Positions 1 to 8,138 of a stretch of DNA of 11,899 nucleotides are shown piece by piece. The stretch spans positions 1 to 11,899 of the forward strand of contig JBBHKE010000548.1 of the NCBI GenBank assembly GCA_037447655.1, in the 5' to 3' direction. The position numbers and the translations under genes are program-made. The DNA comes from Zygnema cylindricum (taxonomy: Eukaryota; Streptophyta; Zygnematophyceae; Zygnematales; Zygnemataceae). The notes beneath the pieces are model-generated. The model worked only from the letters and a program-made list of their open reading frames with translations, searched no databases and had not been told where the DNA came from. Position 1 is the first letter of the stretch, and each line of letters begins with the position of its first letter.

Positions 1-85
1 TTCTTCCCTCTCTCTCTCCCTTCCCTTCACTTCTCTTCCCTTCCCTCCCCTTCCCTCCCCTTCCCTTTCCTTCTCTTTTTATCAG
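1..85 (+). other. 3' end of an upstream intron: long polypyrimidine tract and splice acceptor
   Basis: Almost every base from 1 to 80 is C or T, in loose repeats of TTCCC and CTCTC. It ends in TTTTTATCAG, with the acceptor AG at 84-85. The frame opened at base 86 is phase 0 and runs directly into a recognisable PPR motif, which supports this acceptor. The tract is unusually long for an acceptor and is probably an expanded microsatellite. The start of the gene lies outside the window. Confidence 0.75.
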
Positions 86-523
86 GTACCCAAAATTTCC
101 GAATTTGAAGGATCCCAACGGAAAGTCGTCACATATACCGGTTTAATCCGTTCCTGCTTTGAAAAAGGACATTTTTCAAAAGGAGACAAAATTTTCTCTC
201 ACATGAGACAAAAAAACTGTCCTCCCAACATCGGAACCCTAAATTTAATGATTCGAAATTACGGAAAAATGGGAGATTTTTCTCGGGCATCGGAAATTTT
301 CGAAGGAGTACAAAGGGGGAGAATTTTTCGAGACGAAGTTTTTCGAGGGACCGAAAGGTTGAGTCCGGATAAATTTACTTTTGAGGCGATTTTATTTTCG
401 TGCGTTTTTTGTAAAAAATGGGAATACGGAAAAAAAGTTTTGAAAGATTTGGGAAGGAGTGGATGGGAACTCGAAAGAAAAAAAGTCGAATGGTTTTTGC
501 ACACGGCGGTTTTGGAGGGAGAG
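86..523 (+). CDS. Pentatricopeptide repeat (PPR) protein, internal exon (5' partial gene)
   Basis: This 146-codon exon belongs to a P-type PPR protein. The family binds single-stranded RNA in mitochondria or plastids and acts in transcript processing, stability, editing or translation. The exon starts after the acceptor at 84-85, well before the first ATG at 203. Residues 14-48 form a textbook 35-residue PPR motif (VVTYTGLIRSCFEKG... ending CPPN). Residues 49-95 form a second motif (IGTLNLMIRNYGKMGDFSRA) with about 12 extra residues before its closing SPD. Residues 96-130 form a third, weaker one (KFTFEAILFSCVFCKKWEYG). Under the published PPR code, motif 1 (Thr5, Asn35) would favour A and motif 2 (Asn5, Asp35) would favour U; this is inference. 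The exon ends GAG|GTAAGA, phase 0, and joins 2465. The N-terminus and any organelle-targeting peptide are off the window. The PPR call is firm; the RNA target is unknown. Confidence 0.88.
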
Positions 524-1425
524 GTAAGAAAAAAAATATAAATAAGTAAATAAATAAATGAATAAATGAGTAAATAATAGCAACAATAATATTAATGAAT
601 GAATAAATGATTGAAGAAATGAATAATATATGAATAATAAGTGAAAATATAACAATTGGAAATAACGAACGAATGAATAAATGAATGAAGAGATGTATAA
701 TGAGATGAATAATAAATAAAAATAGTTAAGCAATAATAATAATAACGACAATTTTGGCTATAACCGAGTGATTTTTTAATGCGTCGTTTTTAGAGAGAGA
801 GGTAAGAAAAAAATATAAATAAAAAAAGTGAATAAATGAATGAATAGATGAAAAAATAAATGAATACAAATGGATAGCGAATAAATAAAAATCATAATAA
901 TAATGTTATTGCTTTTGTAAATAAATAAAAAAATTGAACGGATTTTTAACATGAACGTTTTGGAGGGAAAGGTGAGAAAAAAGTAAAATTAAATGAATAA
1001 ATGAGAAAAAAGATGAAGGAATGAATAAATTTAGCGATGAATAAGTAGATGAATAAAATAGATAGTAAATAAACAATAATAGTAATAATAATAATGATAA
1101 TGATAATTAAAAAATAGTAATAATTAAATTAATTGGAATGATTATAACTAAAACTAATGCGACGATTTTGGAGGGTGAGGTAAGAGAAAAAATAAAATAA
1201 ATAACAAAATGAATACATGGATGAATAAGAGAATCAATTGATGATAAATATAATTATGTATAATATAATGATAAGGACAATAATAATTAAAATAAAAAGA
1301 AAGAGCCTGAGTGGGATTTTGGAGGAAGAGGTGAGAAAAAAATTGAATGCAAATAGATGGGAAAAAAAGTTAAAATAAAATAAATAAATGAAAGAATGAA
1401 GTAGGACGGATTTTTTAAAAGGAAT
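485..1425 (+). repeat. Degenerate tandem copies of the exon end and 5' splice site inside the intron
   Basis: The real exon end and donor (485-530; core TTTTGGAGGGAGAGGTAAGA) recurs at 764-808, 934-978, 1133-1186 and 1305-1337. The GT dinucleotides lie at 524, 802, 972, 1180 and 1331. Copies 2 to 4 also keep weaker similarity to the preceding coding bases (a GAATGGTTTTTGC-like stretch and a GCGNCG-like triplet pair). A truncated sixth trace is at 1401-1425. Spacings are uneven (278, 170, 208 and 151), filled by AATA/AATG repeats. The copies carry in-frame stops, so they are non-coding duplicates rather than extra exons. Confidence 0.72.
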
Positions 1426-1464
1426 AAAAGAAACAAAAGAAATAAAAGCATGTTTGGCGTAAAT

Positions 1465-1564
1465 AGAAAAGGGTGGAGGAGAGAGAGGGAGGGAGAGGAG
1501 GAGAGGGGCGGCGAGGGTAGGAGGGAGAGAGGGAGAGAAGGAGAGGGGGGAGAGAGAGAGAGAA
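1465..1564 (+). repeat. Purine (GA-rich) low-complexity tract in the intron
   Basis: About 100 bases are almost entirely G and A (GGGTGGAGGAGAGAGAGGGA and variants), ending in an (AG)n run. The composition resembles the in-frame purine block at 3542-3658 and is the complement of the pyrimidine tracts at 1-80 and 11560-11680. It has no coding meaning here. Such mirror-symmetric purine runs can form triplex DNA, which is an inference. Confidence 0.8.
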
Positions 1565-1857
1565 ATTTGTAACCTAAGAATTTGTAAACAAAGAAATCTC
1601 TAAGTAAGAAGAAGTAGATCCGAGGAAGTAGATCAGTACAGAAAGAAATCTATAATTATAAATAAATAAATTGGACTTATCTATAGATAAATAAAAGGAA
1701 ATGAAAATTTATAGCCCTTCTTATCAGTCAAGAGTTACGGTTTTTTTATTTATTATTTATTTGGGTTTTTTAAGCTTTTCAGGATTTTTTTTAGACTTTT
1801 CCTCCGGCATTCCAATAGGAACCTTTGGATGAACAATATAATGTGAAAAAAAAAATT

Positions 1858-1859
<2 letters not shown>

Positions 1860-1889
<30 letters not shown>
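1860..1889. repeat. (TA)n dinucleotide microsatellite
   Basis: An uninterrupted alternating TA run of about 30 bases lies in the second half of the intron, flanked by poly-A stretches. Confidence 0.95.
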
Positions 1890-1894
<5 letters not shown>

Positions 1895-2464
1895 AAAACC
1901 ACAGTTGTAGAAACATAAAACTCATATAGCATGTTTTTTAACTTAAAATCATAAAAGATGTTGAAGATTTTTTTTTTTATTGTTGTTTTTTATACGTCTA
2001 TTTTACTTTTCCAAAAATGATAAGGCATAAAACATATGTAGAAGAAAAGTATAAATTGAAAAACACTTTTTTTTTTTCAAAATCATGTTGGTAACCACAC
2101 AATTGTTTGGAAGTAATTTCAAAATATGTCCAATGAAATCCCAAGAAAAATTAAAGTTACGTATCTAATTGTTTTTTTTTTTATTAAATGTATTTTAAAA
2201 TAGTAATGCTAAGTAATAGTTTTAAGTTCTAATAATATTTTTAATAGGTCTTCGAAAAAAAAAAAACGTTACATAAAAGCTTTAATAATTTGTTAAAAAC
2301 CAAATGGAGGTAAAGAAGACAAAAAAAGAAGAATTATCGATTTTGGCAAATCCTTAGTGAACATTCAAAAAAGCCAGGAGAAAAAAAAATAAAAACAAAT
2401 AAAAACAAAGCCAAAAAAGTGATAGTTTTGTTACTGATTCTCTTTTTTTCTTTTTTTTCTTTAG

Positions 2465-3754
2465 ACTGAATTCGCAGAGGAGATTAAAATGCATTTTCAA
2501 TACGAAAAAATTGAAAACGATATTTTGCAAAATCGGCGAAATTTGAAAATTTTGGAGGATCACAAAACTATTCGAAATGACGACAAAAATGACAACAATC
2601 GAGAAGTTATGGAGAGTAAGGTTTTTGATAAAAATGAATTCGAAGAAAATATATTTGATAAAAGTGAATTGGATAAAAATGAATTTCAAGAAATTCAAGA
2701 AGTCGATATGAAGGAAATGGATTTAGTCGAAAATCCCAATTTGGATTTATCTTCAAAATTGGGTATTGAAAAGGAGGGAGATAAATTAAATGTGGATTCA
2801 AAAAAAGAAGAAAACTCAAAAGGACAATTTTTTTCGTCTTTTACAAATTCGAATTACGTTTCGATTCCGTCAAAACTTACCTCTTTTACAAAAAAACAAT
2901 CTTTTCGAGAAGGAGAAAATAAAAAGTCTTTACCTCTTTTTCAACCTCGGGCAAATCAAGATTTTATCGGTCGAAAATCGACGATTTCGAACGAAAAAAA
3001 CGAACATGTCAACCGTCTTCCTTCAGAAATAGACCAAAAAAATGCCATTTTTGACTATCTTGTCAAAGGCGAAAAAATGATTGGAGTTGTAAATAGTGAC
3101 ACATGGCGATACGCAATTTGTTCGACGGGGAACTCCATAGATTCAAAAATTGTCGACGAAATTTTGCAAAAAATGAAAGAAGACGGTTTTTTTCCCGATT
3201 TCGGCGTTTATTTCGATTTAATTAAATGTCTCGTATCTTCCGGAAGTCGAATTGATGTCGAAAAAGGTTTAACTTTGTTAGATTTCATGGAAAAGGAGGG
3301 GGTGGGAGGAGGAGGAGATATGGGATTGTACAGTGTTTTGATTCGAGCTTGTAGTTTGTATGAAATGACGGAAAATGTTTTGGATTTGGGAAATAGAATA
3401 GAAAAAAATAAATTTCGAGCAGATCCTCGAACGATCGAAATGATAAAAAAGGCGAAAAAAAAAATGATGGAGAAAGAGGAATTTGAAGATGGTATTTGGG
3501 GAGATTCTCGAGATGTTTTTGGGAGAAAATTTGATGGTTTAAGGGAGAAAGGGGAGATAGAGGAGAGAGAGGAAAGATGGGAGAGATGGGAGGGAGGGGA
3601 GAGATGGGAGGGAGGAGAGAGAGGGGAGGGAGGAGAGAGAGGAGAGGGAGGAGTGGGAAAGGAGAGGTGGACATTATTTCAACCGACTTCGGAGACTCCG
3701 AGTGCTTTCGAGATTTTGGAAGAATGGGCGTGGGATGAAGGAAAAACGACATAA
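2465..3754 (+). CDS. Pentatricopeptide repeat (PPR) protein, terminal exon
   Basis: The last exon of the PPR gene (429 codons, TAA at 3752-3754) continues exon 86-523 in phase 0. It opens TEFAEEIKM, so coding starts before the ATG at 2489. Residue numbers count from base 86. Residues 147 to about 355 are a charged, Asn/Lys/Glu-rich, probably disordered linker with a duplicated FDKNEF/LDKNEF unit near 200-220. Residues about 357-470 return to PPR-like helix pairs: SDTWRYAICSTG, then ILQKMKEDGFFPDFGVYFDL, then MGLYSVLIRACSLYEM, ending FRADPRTIEMIKKA. Next come a KKAKKKMMEKE basic-acidic helix, a Gly/Glu/Arg minisatellite segment, and a short C-terminus rich in acidic and aromatic residues (FEILEEWAWDEG). 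No DYW, SMR or other catalytic domain is visible, so this is a plain P-class protein. A long spacer between PPR blocks is uncommon in plants but seen in protist PPR proteins (general knowledge). The RNA target is unknown. Confidence 0.85.
   Translation, partial: TEFAEEIKMHFQYEKIENDILQNRRNLKILEDHKTIRNDDKNDNNREVMESKVFDKNEFEENIFDKSELDKNEFQEIQEVDMKEMDLVENPNLDLSSKLGIEKEGDKLNVDSKKEENSKGQFFSSFTNSNYVSIPSKLTSFTKKQSFREGENKKSLPLFQPRANQDFIGRKSTISNEKNEHVNRLPSEIDQKNAIFDYLVKGEKMIGVVNSDTWRYAICSTGNSIDSKIVDEILQKMKEDGFFPDFGVYFDLIKCLVSSGSRIDVEKGLTLLDFMEKEGVGGGGDMGLYSVLIRACSLYEMTENVLDLGNRIEKNKFRADPRTIEMIKKAKKKMMEKEEFEDGIWGDSRDVFGRKFDGLREKGEIEEREERWERWEGGERWEGGERGEGGERGEGGVGKERWTLFQPTSETPSAFEILEEWAWDEGKTT
3542..3658 (+). 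repeat. In-frame purine minisatellite coding for (W/G)EGGER repeats
   Basis: The sequence is nearly pure G/A within the last exon. From 3587 to 3658 it runs as four 18-bp units reading WEGGER, WEGGER, GEGGER and GEGGVG. Before that is a looser EEREERWERWE stretch. The reading frame survives because the unit length is a multiple of three. The matching open frame on the minus strand (Pro/Leu/Ser-rich) is a shadow of the repeat. Confidence 0.85.
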
Positions 3755-4315
3755 TCTTTCTTTTTTTTTCTTTTTTTACGATGTCTTATTTTTAACTCTA
3801 TATTTTTTTTTATTTTTTTCGCGATTTTTTTCCGAATTTTCTAGCTAGAATATGAATAGAAATTGTTAGATGAAAATAAATGAGGATTTTGCGATTTATA
3901 TATATTTTTTACTTTTTTGTCGAACGATCTTTTTCTCTCGTCTCCTTTTTTTTCTTTTCTTTCCCCCCTTCTTTTTTTGGGTTCATTTACTATGCTTGTA
4001 TTTTTTGTTCGTTTATCATCGCATTTTTTTTTCACATTATTTTAAGGTCGTAATTTTTGTCGAATTTATATAACAATTCAAATCAATGGGAAAATAATTA
4101 CATCACATTTTATCTATTTTTGTTTGGATTTTGCATCGAAGTTTCGAAGTATAAATCAAATATTAAGAGATAAATTGCATTTTTTTTTTGTATATATTGG
4201 TACTATTGAACATCAGACTTTAAAGTTTGATGAATTATCCGAACGGTTATGTGCTCGTAAAACGTTAAAATCGGTAATTTTGTCTTTTTCTTCGTGTGAA
4301 ATTAACTCTATATAC
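3755..4315. other. T-rich 3' flank of the PPR gene, no gene seen
   Basis: The 3' untranslated region and intergenic DNA are rich in T runs. Two short open frames here are low-complexity Phe/Leu/Lys strings and look like chance. This stretch is the left flank of the transposon-like interval that starts at 4316. Confidence 0.6.
3875..3880 (+). promoter_or_regulatory. Possible polyadenylation signal AATAAA
   Basis: AATAAA lies 121 bases after the PPR stop codon, in T-rich 3' flank, followed by TATATATTTTTT. Position and sequence fit a poly(A) signal, but the hexamer is expected often in such AT-rich DNA. Confidence 0.35.
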
Positions 4316-4336
4316 TAGTGTTGTGTATCGGCAAAT
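4316..4336 (+). repeat. Left terminal inverted repeat of the 3.8-kb element
   Basis: The end starts TAGTGTTGTGTATCGG and matches the complement of 8118-8138 with one mismatch. Similarity fades within about ten more bases, so the terminal repeat is short. Confidence 0.75.
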
Positions 4337-6660
4337 TTCTTATCGCGGTAAATTCGAAATGCGATCTATCGCTCTGGGACAAACAAAAATTATTACAACA
4401 GTTTTGGTGAGAGGTGGGAGTCCGTACAATTGTAATACGGAAATGACCGTCGGCCTCCAAAGAGCGCTCGTCTACTACCTTATTCCCTGTGATGTAAATT
4501 CGTTGTTGTTTTCGGTATTCCTACGCCATACGTCATACATCCGAAAAAAGGAGCGAACCCGCGTTTCCTTCACGACATTCCGCCGCCAGCTACGCGCATC
4601 GCGCCCACTTTGCCCCTCCGGCGAAACGCCGAAGTGTTTCTGAAAAAGCAGCAAGAACAAGCGTTGCTTTTTTCTTCGAACCTTTGTCACCCTTATTTTT
4701 TATTTCGCTGCTTTTTCCGGTATTCCTACATCATACATCATACATGTGCTCGTCATACCTCCGGTCCAAAGCATTCGAAAAACGTCATTCCTTTGCTTTC
4801 AAACCTGGAGCATCTACAAAGTAGTCGGCTATTGTTCCACTGTGCCAAAGACAATTTGTGTTTTGAAACAAATGCAAAGCAACTTCAAACCTTCGCGTCT
4901 TGGATCCAAATCGGTGCTGCGCAGTTGCATGTACTAACAAATGAACATAACCAAAAATGCTACGAGTTTTATTCAATTATTTCAACAGTCTAAACAAGTC
5001 GTTATCATTTAGAGGGCAATGTTATACAATGTTCAACAGAACACATGTGGGGACATGCTTTTGATTCAAACTGGATTAAAAAGTTTACCTATCGGTGTAA
5101 ACACGAGATTCAACGCATAAATTGAAAACCATTTGCTTATTGGAATTGAAAATGTAGAGCTTTCGGAAGAACCTATAATTGTGTTGCCCAAATCTTGACA
5201 TAAGATTCGTAGACGCGAATTGGTTGGGAATGCACTCATGAAGGTATGGCGTAGTTCGCCAAATCGTATTAGAGGTTTTGTGTTCAATTAAATCGATGGG
5301 GGTTAAACTGTAGCTACTGCTGGACACATTGTTTTTTTCCCAAAAGTCTTCGAATAGAAACCAAAGTATTCCCTAGTCAGTGGAGACTCTTTTCTATTCT
5401 CTATATGAATGCCAAAACAAGAACAGTGTAATGAAAGAATTAGCAACCCAAAAAAACAAAACACGCACTTCTAGTGAAATACGTATGAATTGAATGAGTA
5501 TGGCGTGAAACACTTTGGTAGGGATCAACAACAACATAAAGTGGATGAAACCAGATTGAATTATTGTCGTTCATTTTGACTTACCTATTTATGAACGTGG
5601 TTCTTTGCTTCTCCAAAAAAAAGACTCCCGAAGTGTTCTCCAAAGAGTGCACTTGCAAAAGCAATTGGTTCTTCGCTGCTTTGTATTATTTCGCTGCGCG
5701 CCGGTCCGCCCGTTGCTAGGCACGTTGGTGTCAAAAAAGTGGCTTATTATTGCACCCTAAAGATTGAAGCACCGAAACCAACAGCGAACTACTCTTCCTT
5801 TAGTTCGCTCTCGGCATGGAAGCAACGGCAAAATAATAACATTTCCAAAAAGACGTGCATTGCACCAAGGGGGTGGGCTTGACGGGGTGCTAGACAAGCC
5901 GTCCAAAATGTCCAAAGCACTTCAACCACTTCACCTTCGAAGGTACAAGCTCCTCCTTCGACCGGTATAAGCTTCAGGCCCAAGGTGCGACGAAGGTTTC
6001 CCCTTTCTTTTCGTGTTTTAGACAGTTTATTTGTGTTGAAAAAACATCGTAATTCCGCGATATTAACCTTCTCAATATACTCCGACCACTTTTACCACAG
6101 TAGAGTGAACGTCAATACAACATTTTGAATGTACTCCATGTTTGTCGTCATGTGAACGCATTTTGGCGTTTTCCTCTTTTCGACCCCCAGGCAAGAGAAT
6201 GCAGCCCATCAAAAAACTTCATCAAAAATCACCTCACCTCGCAGGGTGATTTTAGATAAAGCATCACCCAAACAACGAATGACATAAGATCCACGCACAC
6301 GCCACACAAGTGGGAACTTTTTAGGACGAGGAAGAGTACTCGCTATTTTTCTCCCTTCCCGTCAAGCGCATGTACAGAAAACAATTTGTACGGCAAAAAA
6401 TTTGCAGGTGTCTCGGACTTCCACTTTCGTCTTCCACTTTTGTTCATGGGTCCTTTGCACGCCCTCGTCGCCTCTCCCCTCTCCCTCTCACATTATCGCT
6501 TTTATCTCACACTTTTGAGATAATGAGACACGACAATAATGCTTTAAAATAAACGATATTTGAAAAAAAAAGCTTTTGACAATTTTTAGGTACATTTTTA
6601 TGGCAAGTCAAGTGAGAAAAATCGAAAAACGAAATTGGGAAACCATGGCGGAAAGTTCTT
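4337..6660. other. Interior of the 3.8-kb element, unassigned DNA
   Basis: I see no recognisable gene. Two stretches are richer in G and C (about 4380-4640 and 5650-6000) than the host flank. A short direct repeat, CGGTATTCCTAC followed by a CATAC-rich tail, occurs at 4514 and 4720. A small hairpin, CGGCGAAACGCCG, lies near 4620-4632. Open frames of up to 127 codons occur on both strands (for example around 4296-4993 plus and 5066-5327 minus), overlap each other, and encode nothing I recognise. They may be decayed captured sequence or chance. Confidence 0.45.
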
Positions 6661-6830
6661 GAATCAGCAACGTCGACGTTGTCACAAGTGAGCATGACGT
6701 CACAATGTAACAAAAAACTAGACTTCTACAATCGTCGTTGTTTTTGTAAACGTCACTAATCGTCATAAGTTTCGCAGTCGTCTTCAATCGTCACAAGTTG
6801 TACCCACGTCTATAACCGTCTCATTCCAAA
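6660..6830. repeat. Degenerate CGTC/AATCGTCACAAGTT short repeats
   Basis: Variants of GTCACAAGT and AATCGTC recur: GTTGTCACAAGTGAGC, ACAATCGTCGTTG, TAATCGTCATAAGTTT and TCAATCGTCACAAGTTGT, along with CGTCGACG, ACGTCAC and CGTCTATAACCGTC. The units are imperfect and unevenly spaced. They might be subterminal protein-binding words of a transposon; this is a guess. Confidence 0.45.
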
Positions 6831-6989
6831 GTTACCATTACAATTTTCGCACATTGGGACGCTCTTCAAAGGTTAATCGCGCCCTCATATCACTTCCATG
6901 GTGGTAGTAAATGGCTGCAGTCTGACAGATGTGTTCGTCTGTTTTTCGAAAAACGTAATTTAATATTTTCGTTTCGATACTATAGTTTT

Positions 6990-7375
6990 AGAACTATAAA
7001 GCATAGTTCAAAAGTAGGCGTTTCAATCGTAGGCCTTTTGTCAGTGCCTTTATCGTTAGTTGTGTTATGGGCTTTTCATGTGATCTTCTTAGATCGCTAC
7101 TTTGATCGAGACCGTCCGATCGTCCGAATCTGGCGGCTTAAATAAAAAATACCTCAAAACTCACAGAAAAATATTTTTTGTCCGAATGTTTTTCAAAATT
7201 TAGACATGGTGTTTAATTCTCTATCGAACCATGTGCAACTCAACCCTGTTACTATTTTATTTCATTTTGCGGCCAATACAATATGGGTCTTAGGGTATAT
7301 TGTATTTTTTAACATTCTAATAGGCATATTGTATTGGCGACTTTCCTACTTTTTTGAACTATGCTATAAAGTATT
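6990..7375. repeat. Inverted repeat pair inside the 3.8-kb element, possible nested MITE remnant
   Basis: The stretch near 6990-7019 (GAACTATAAAGCATAGTTCA then AAAGTAGGCG) is repeated inverted near 7345-7375 (CCTACTTTTTTGAACTATGC then TATAAAGTATTGC), with small gaps. The roughly 385-bp interval is AT-rich and non-coding. The arms are about 25-30 bases. No clean target duplication is seen. Confidence 0.5.
7272..7338. repeat. Perfect 14-bp inverted repeat (hairpin)
   Basis: GCCAATACAATATG at 7272-7285 is exactly complementary to CATATTGTATTGGC at 7325-7338, with 39 bases between. A third related word, GTATATTGTATT, lies in the loop. It sits just inside the right arm of the larger inverted repeat 6990-7375. 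Confidence 0.8.
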
Positions 7376-7450
7376 GCTTTAAATTGTCAACGTTTATGTG
7401 TTGCGCTGTCCGTAATAAATTTCAGCTAAACAAATAAAGCAGATTCTTAT

Positions 7451-7475
7451 CACGTGGCATGCCACGCTATATAAA
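7451..7475 (+). promoter_or_regulatory. G-box within a perfect palindrome next to a TATA-like box
   Basis: CACGTG (7451-7456), a bHLH/bZIP G-box core, overlaps the perfect 14-bp palindrome CGTGGCATGCCACG (7453-7466). TATATAAA follows immediately at 7468-7475. The arrangement resembles a core promoter pointing right, but no coding region follows within the element. It may be a relic of a transposase promoter or chance. Confidence 0.35.
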
Positions 7476-7555
7476 GTCGAAATATAATACAGTATGTTAT
7501 AAAGTACTGTTGTATGAATACTATATTTTTTTAATGTTATCAGCCAACATGGAAT

Positions 7556-8040
7556 TTGTTGGTCTCGGACCGATATATCGGGACCTCTAACCGTTCGGCA
7601 AAGGTCGCAAAAGTCAAAATTTTAGACAACAGAGACCGACCATTTTTTTTTCTTCAAAATCTGAGTACCCGACGCCCGACCGGGTTATGTCACGCTCCTA
7701 AATTGTTAACTGTTCCCCGAAACCCGTTTACGAAAATAAAAGTTAACCGAAACTCGATTTCTCGCGACTAACCGTACCAGCCCGTACTCGAAGAAATACA
7801 AAATTAGTGGTAGATCTCCCGTATACCTTCCACGATAACAGAGGTACAAAGTACAATAATGTTGGATTGCATGGACAGTACAAAAATTTCAATTTTTTAG
7901 GTTTTTTGCTTGCCCGAGCGTAACCAATTTTTTTTTTCTAAGAATCAACCGCCCGAATCCACCCGGCCCCCCGAATTTGGCAACCGAATCTGTTCCGGAT
8001 CCGACGCGGGCGGTCGGGTAACGGCCGGTCATGGTTTCGG
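7556..8040. repeat. GC-rich subterminal zone with CCCGA/CCGAAAC words
   Basis: This zone is locally far richer in G and C than its surroundings. It repeats short words such as GGACCGA, GAGACCGACC, CGCCCGACCGGG, CCCCGAAACCCG, AACCGAAACTCG, CCCGAATCC, GATCCGACGCGGG and GGTCGGGTAACGG. Arrays of CCCGA-type words near an end are common in hAT elements, where they are thought to bind transposase. The open frame at 7556-7771 follows from the composition and is not called as a gene. Confidence 0.5.
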
Positions 8041-8053
8041 TTGACCATTTTCG

Positions 8054-8104
8054 ACCTCTGGTTATCGGTTATCGAACGTCGTTCGATTATCGATAACTAG
8101 AGGT
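8054..8104. repeat. 51-bp near-perfect palindrome beside the right terminus
   Basis: Two 25-base arms (8054-8078 and 8080-8104) pair with three mismatches around one unpaired base at 8079. The inner arm reads GTTATCGGTTATCGAACG. It lies 13 bases inside the right terminal repeat (8118). No counterpart is visible at the left end, so the subterminal architecture is asymmetric. Confidence 0.8.
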
Positions 8105-8117
8105 ATTGGTGTAAAAT

Positions 8118-8138
8118 ATTTACCGATACACAACACTA
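8118..8138 (-). repeat. Right terminal inverted repeat of the 3.8-kb element
   Basis: The end reads CCGATACACAACACTA on the + strand and pairs with 4316-4336. Its last two bases (TA, 8137-8138) are also the left TA border of the neighbouring MITE, so that MITE appears to have inserted at the very tip of this element. Confidence 0.75.

Larger units (their letters stand above)
524..2464 (+). other. Phase-0 spliceosomal intron of the PPR gene (1,941 bp)
   Basis: The donor is GAG|GTAAGA at 524. The acceptor TTTCTTTAG ends at 2464, after a T-rich tract. A plausible branch site TACTGAT lies at 2432-2438, about 27 bases before the AG. Frames on both sides agree (codon GAG ends at 523, ACT starts at 2465). 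The first half is made of AATA, AATG and AATAAATG simple repeats, with degenerate copies of the exon end plus donor embedded in them (separate entry). The second half holds a purine tract, a (TA)n run and T/A homopolymers. Stops are dense in all frames, so it is not exonic. No gene is seen inside. Confidence 0.82.
4316..8138. mobile_element. Large non-autonomous hAT-like DNA transposon (about 3.8 kb), no transposase seen
   Basis: The left end TAGTGTTGTGTATCGGCAAAT (shown as one 21-base terminus at 4316-4336) is repeated inverted at 8118-8138 with 20 of 21 bases matching. TAG-starting termini and a subterminal zone full of CCCGA and CCGAAAC words (7556-8040) are typical of hAT elements. hAT elements make 8-bp target duplications. 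The left flank is CTATATAC; the right flank, after removing the MITE inserted exactly at 8139, is ATATAAAC (6 of 8 match), so an eroded duplication is possible. Both ends can equally be read as TA-flanked, which would fit Tc1/mariner. The interior has only short unrecognised frames and no visible transposase motif, so it looks non-autonomous, perhaps carrying captured DNA. The boundaries are well supported; the family is tentative. Confidence 0.6.

Noticed and set aside
392-751. Minus-strand Leu/Phe/Tyr-rich frame across the exon end and intron
   Set aside because: It is the complement of AATA/AATG repeats plus the PPR exon, and its protein is low-complexity.
802-1336. The repeated GTAAG/GTGAG sites as alternative donors, extra exons or recursive splice sites
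   Set aside because: All frames between 524 and these sites meet stops within a few codons, so no longer coding exon results. Recursive sites need a pyrimidine-AG directly before GT, and here the preceding bases are purines (GGGAGAG).
3285-3752. Minus-strand Pro/Leu/Ser-rich frame opposite the PPR last exon
   Set aside because: It is a shadow of the purine minisatellite and the coding strand. The plus strand carries real PPR motifs.
4296-4993. Plus-strand open frames of 115 and 127 codons as genes
   Set aside because: They overlap in different frames, show no recognisable domain, have mixed composition, and the first starts outside the transposon terminus and runs into it. Decayed or chance sequence is more likely.
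5066-5327. Minus-strand open frames as a transposase fragment
   Set aside because: Two frames overlap the same bases and neither shows hAT dimerisation, zinc-finger or DDE-type motifs that I can recognise.
4337-8110. tRNA, rRNA or SINE within the large element
   Set aside because: I looked for the tRNA B-box (GGTTCGANTCC) and paired arms and found none. No rRNA-like stretch was recognised.
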